Shown here: positions 60,363 through 64,000 of the stretch, piece after piece | Position numbering within the stretch: the first letter of the stretch is position 1 | Layout of the letters: every line of letters starts with the position of its first letter | Notes under the pieces: generated by a model | The model's input: only the letters and a program-made list of their open reading frames with translations | Told to the model about the DNA's origin: nothing | Databases searched by the model: none | Position numbers and translations under genes: made by a program | Source: Candidatus Rokuibacteriota bacterium | GTDB taxonomy: Bacteria > Methylomirabilota > Methylomirabilia > Rokubacteriales > CSP1-6 | Direction: 5' to 3' | NCBI GenBank assembly: GCA_030647435.1 | Contig: JAUSJX010000097.1 | Span: 1 to 64,000 of the forward strand | Length of the DNA: 64,000 nt

Positions 60363-61366
60363 ATGGACTACAGGGACTATTACAAGATTCTCGGTTTGCC
60401 CAAGAGCGCCGACGACAAGGCGATCAAAACCGCCTACCGCCGGCTTGCCCGCAAGCACCATCCGGACGTCGCCAAGGGCAGGGACTCGGCCGCCCGCTTC
60501 CAGGAGATCTCGGAAGCATACGAGGTCCTGGGCGACGCCGAAAAGCGGAAGCGCTACGACACGCTCGGCCCCGACTGGCAGCGCTATGCCGAGGCCGGCG
60601 CCGGCGCGCGGGGGCCCTTCGAGGGCGCAGACGTCCACTCCGGGCGCCGCGACGAGGGCTTCTCCGACTTCTTCCGGACGATCTTCGGAGATCTGGGCGG
60701 TCGTCGTGCGGGCGGCTTCCGCGACGTCGACCTCGGAGATTTCGGCGGGGGTTTCGGCGCCGACAAGGGCGGCGATGTCGAGGCGGGCATCGAGGTCTCG
60801 CTCGAGGACGCCTTCCACGGCGTCACCCGGACCATCTCGCTCGAGCTCGACGAGCCCTGTCCCGCCTGCGGCGGAGCGGGGCACGTCAACCGCAAGCCGT
60901 GCGCGCAGTGCCGAGGCGGCGGCTGGTCCAGGGGCCGGCGCAACCTCGAGGTCAAGATCCCGGCCGGCGTGGCCATGGGCTCGCGCGTGCGCCTGCCCGG
61001 CGAGGGCTCGCGCGGCGGCCGTGGCGGCAGCGGCGACCTGTATCTCAAGGTCACGGTGCGGCCGGACCCGCGCTTCGAGCGCAAGGGCGATGACCTCCAC
61101 TCGACCCTGGCGGTGCCGGCCCACGACGCGGCGCTCGGCGCCGAAGTCTCGGTGCCCACTCTCAAGGGCCAGGTCTCGATGAAGATCCCGCCCGAGACGT
61201 CCAGCGGCCGGACCTTCCGCCTGCCGGGCTACGGCATGCCGCACCTCAAGGGCGGCGGCGCGGGAGACCAGTTCGTGCAGGTGCAGCTGACCATCCCAAC
61301 GGGTCTCTCCCCGAGGGAGCGCGAGCTCTACCAGGAGCTCAAGAATCTTCGCACGGAGGGGACGCG

Positions 61367-61370
<4 letters not shown>
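60363..61370 (+). CDS. DnaJ-family co-chaperone with one zinc centre (CbpA/DnaJ hybrid)
   Basis: The 335-aa J-protein has a J-domain ([21 protein letters not shown] at 33-35), a Gly/Phe region, and a short zinc-binding stretch with only CPACGGAG and CAQCRGGG, i.e. two CXXC repeats rather than the four of DnaJ. The C-terminal substrate domains are complete. It would deliver clients to DnaK or to ClpB, whose gene overlaps it by 4 bp. Confidence 0.92.
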
Positions 61371-63945
<2,575 letters not shown>

Positions 63946-63949
<4 letters not shown>

Positions 63950-64000
63950 GCGAAGAGACCGCCTTCTTCATCCTCGAAGGCGAGCGCCTCGTCCCTACGG
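63946..64000 (+). CDS. Start of a gene cut by the window edge
   Basis: The ATG at 63946 overlaps the clpB stop (ATGA) and the frame remains open to the end, giving 18 codons ([17 protein letters not shown]). This resembles the N-terminus of TesB-like thioesterases but is too short to be sure. Confidence 0.6.

Overview
The window is very GC-rich, gene-dense bacterial DNA. Cotranscribed genes are commonly joined by 1-11 bp start/stop overlaps (ATGA, GTGA, TGATG), and GTG/TTG starts are common. Lipoboxes, Sec signal peptides, periplasmic-type proteases and nonulosonate, flippase and Maf-type genes indicate a Gram-negative, envelope-glycosylating and probably flagellated organism. Two complete branched-chain-amino-acid-type (Liv) ABC operons, high GC and apparent leaderless genes would fit an uncultured soil or subsurface lineage such as Rokubacteria/Methylomirabilota or a deep proteobacterial group. 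This placement is inference. No rRNA or tRNA was seen. No gene-free stretch exceeds about 225 bp.

Region 1 (1-17276, minus strand) is a nonulosonic (legionaminic-type) acid locus. From right to left it holds a Wzx-like flippase, then a MarR/EPS-type regulator fused to a Rossmann-like sensor domain, a small repeat-rich protein, a Maf/DUF115 protein, a methyltransferase, a polysaccharide deacetylase, a radical SAM protein, a Gfo/Idh/MocA oxidoreductase, CMP-sugar synthetase, a hexapeptide acyltransferase, a GT-B-like protein, nonulosonate synthase, hydrolysing UDP-GlcNAc 2-epimerase, a CBS-nucleotidyltransferase, a nucleotide-sugar dehydrogenase, an epimerase/dehydratase and a LegC-type aminotransferase. 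The flippase and the regulator start directly behind near-identical promoter/operator boxes, which points to coordinated autoregulated control. The left edge is odd: LegC coding sequence changes strand at about position 93/94.

Region 2 (17336-22290, plus) holds two related beta-rich unknown proteins, a BFD-like [2Fe-2S] mini-protein, a 31-residue Cys-containing peptide, a methyltransferase and a GT39-like/LmeA-like fusion, ending at a strong bidirectional terminator. Region 3 (22315-27844, minus) holds a desaturase, oligopeptide-type ABC permeases and binding protein coupled to a sugar epimerase, and a cupin. Region 4 (27905-31292, plus) has MlrC-like peptidase, DUF1054, a HAD phosphatase and a TPMT-like methyltransferase.

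Region 5 (31385-48632) contains two Liv operons with different gene order but the same leader Shine-Dalgarno block and the same intercistronic hairpin after the binding-protein gene. Between them lie a 79-bp inverted-repeat element, a ParB-like protein, PhhB, an SDR, an M16 protease pair (active plus inactive), a HAD protein, a Fe-S PD-(D/E)XK nuclease, a tautomerase and an SMP-30 lactonase. Region 6 (48654-54107) has a zinc-ribbon protein, a squalene/phytoene synthase-like protein, a PhzF-like protein lacking the catalytic Glu, DUF429, a TPR membrane protein and an M23 peptidase. Region 7 (54331-64000) has a PAC2 protein, two small secreted proteins, FtsH, HtrA, a hotdog thioesterase, a DnaJ-family protein and ClpB, forming a protein-quality-control block. 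A dispersed GC-rich repeat family occurs between genes and appears to have rewritten the ends of several proteins.
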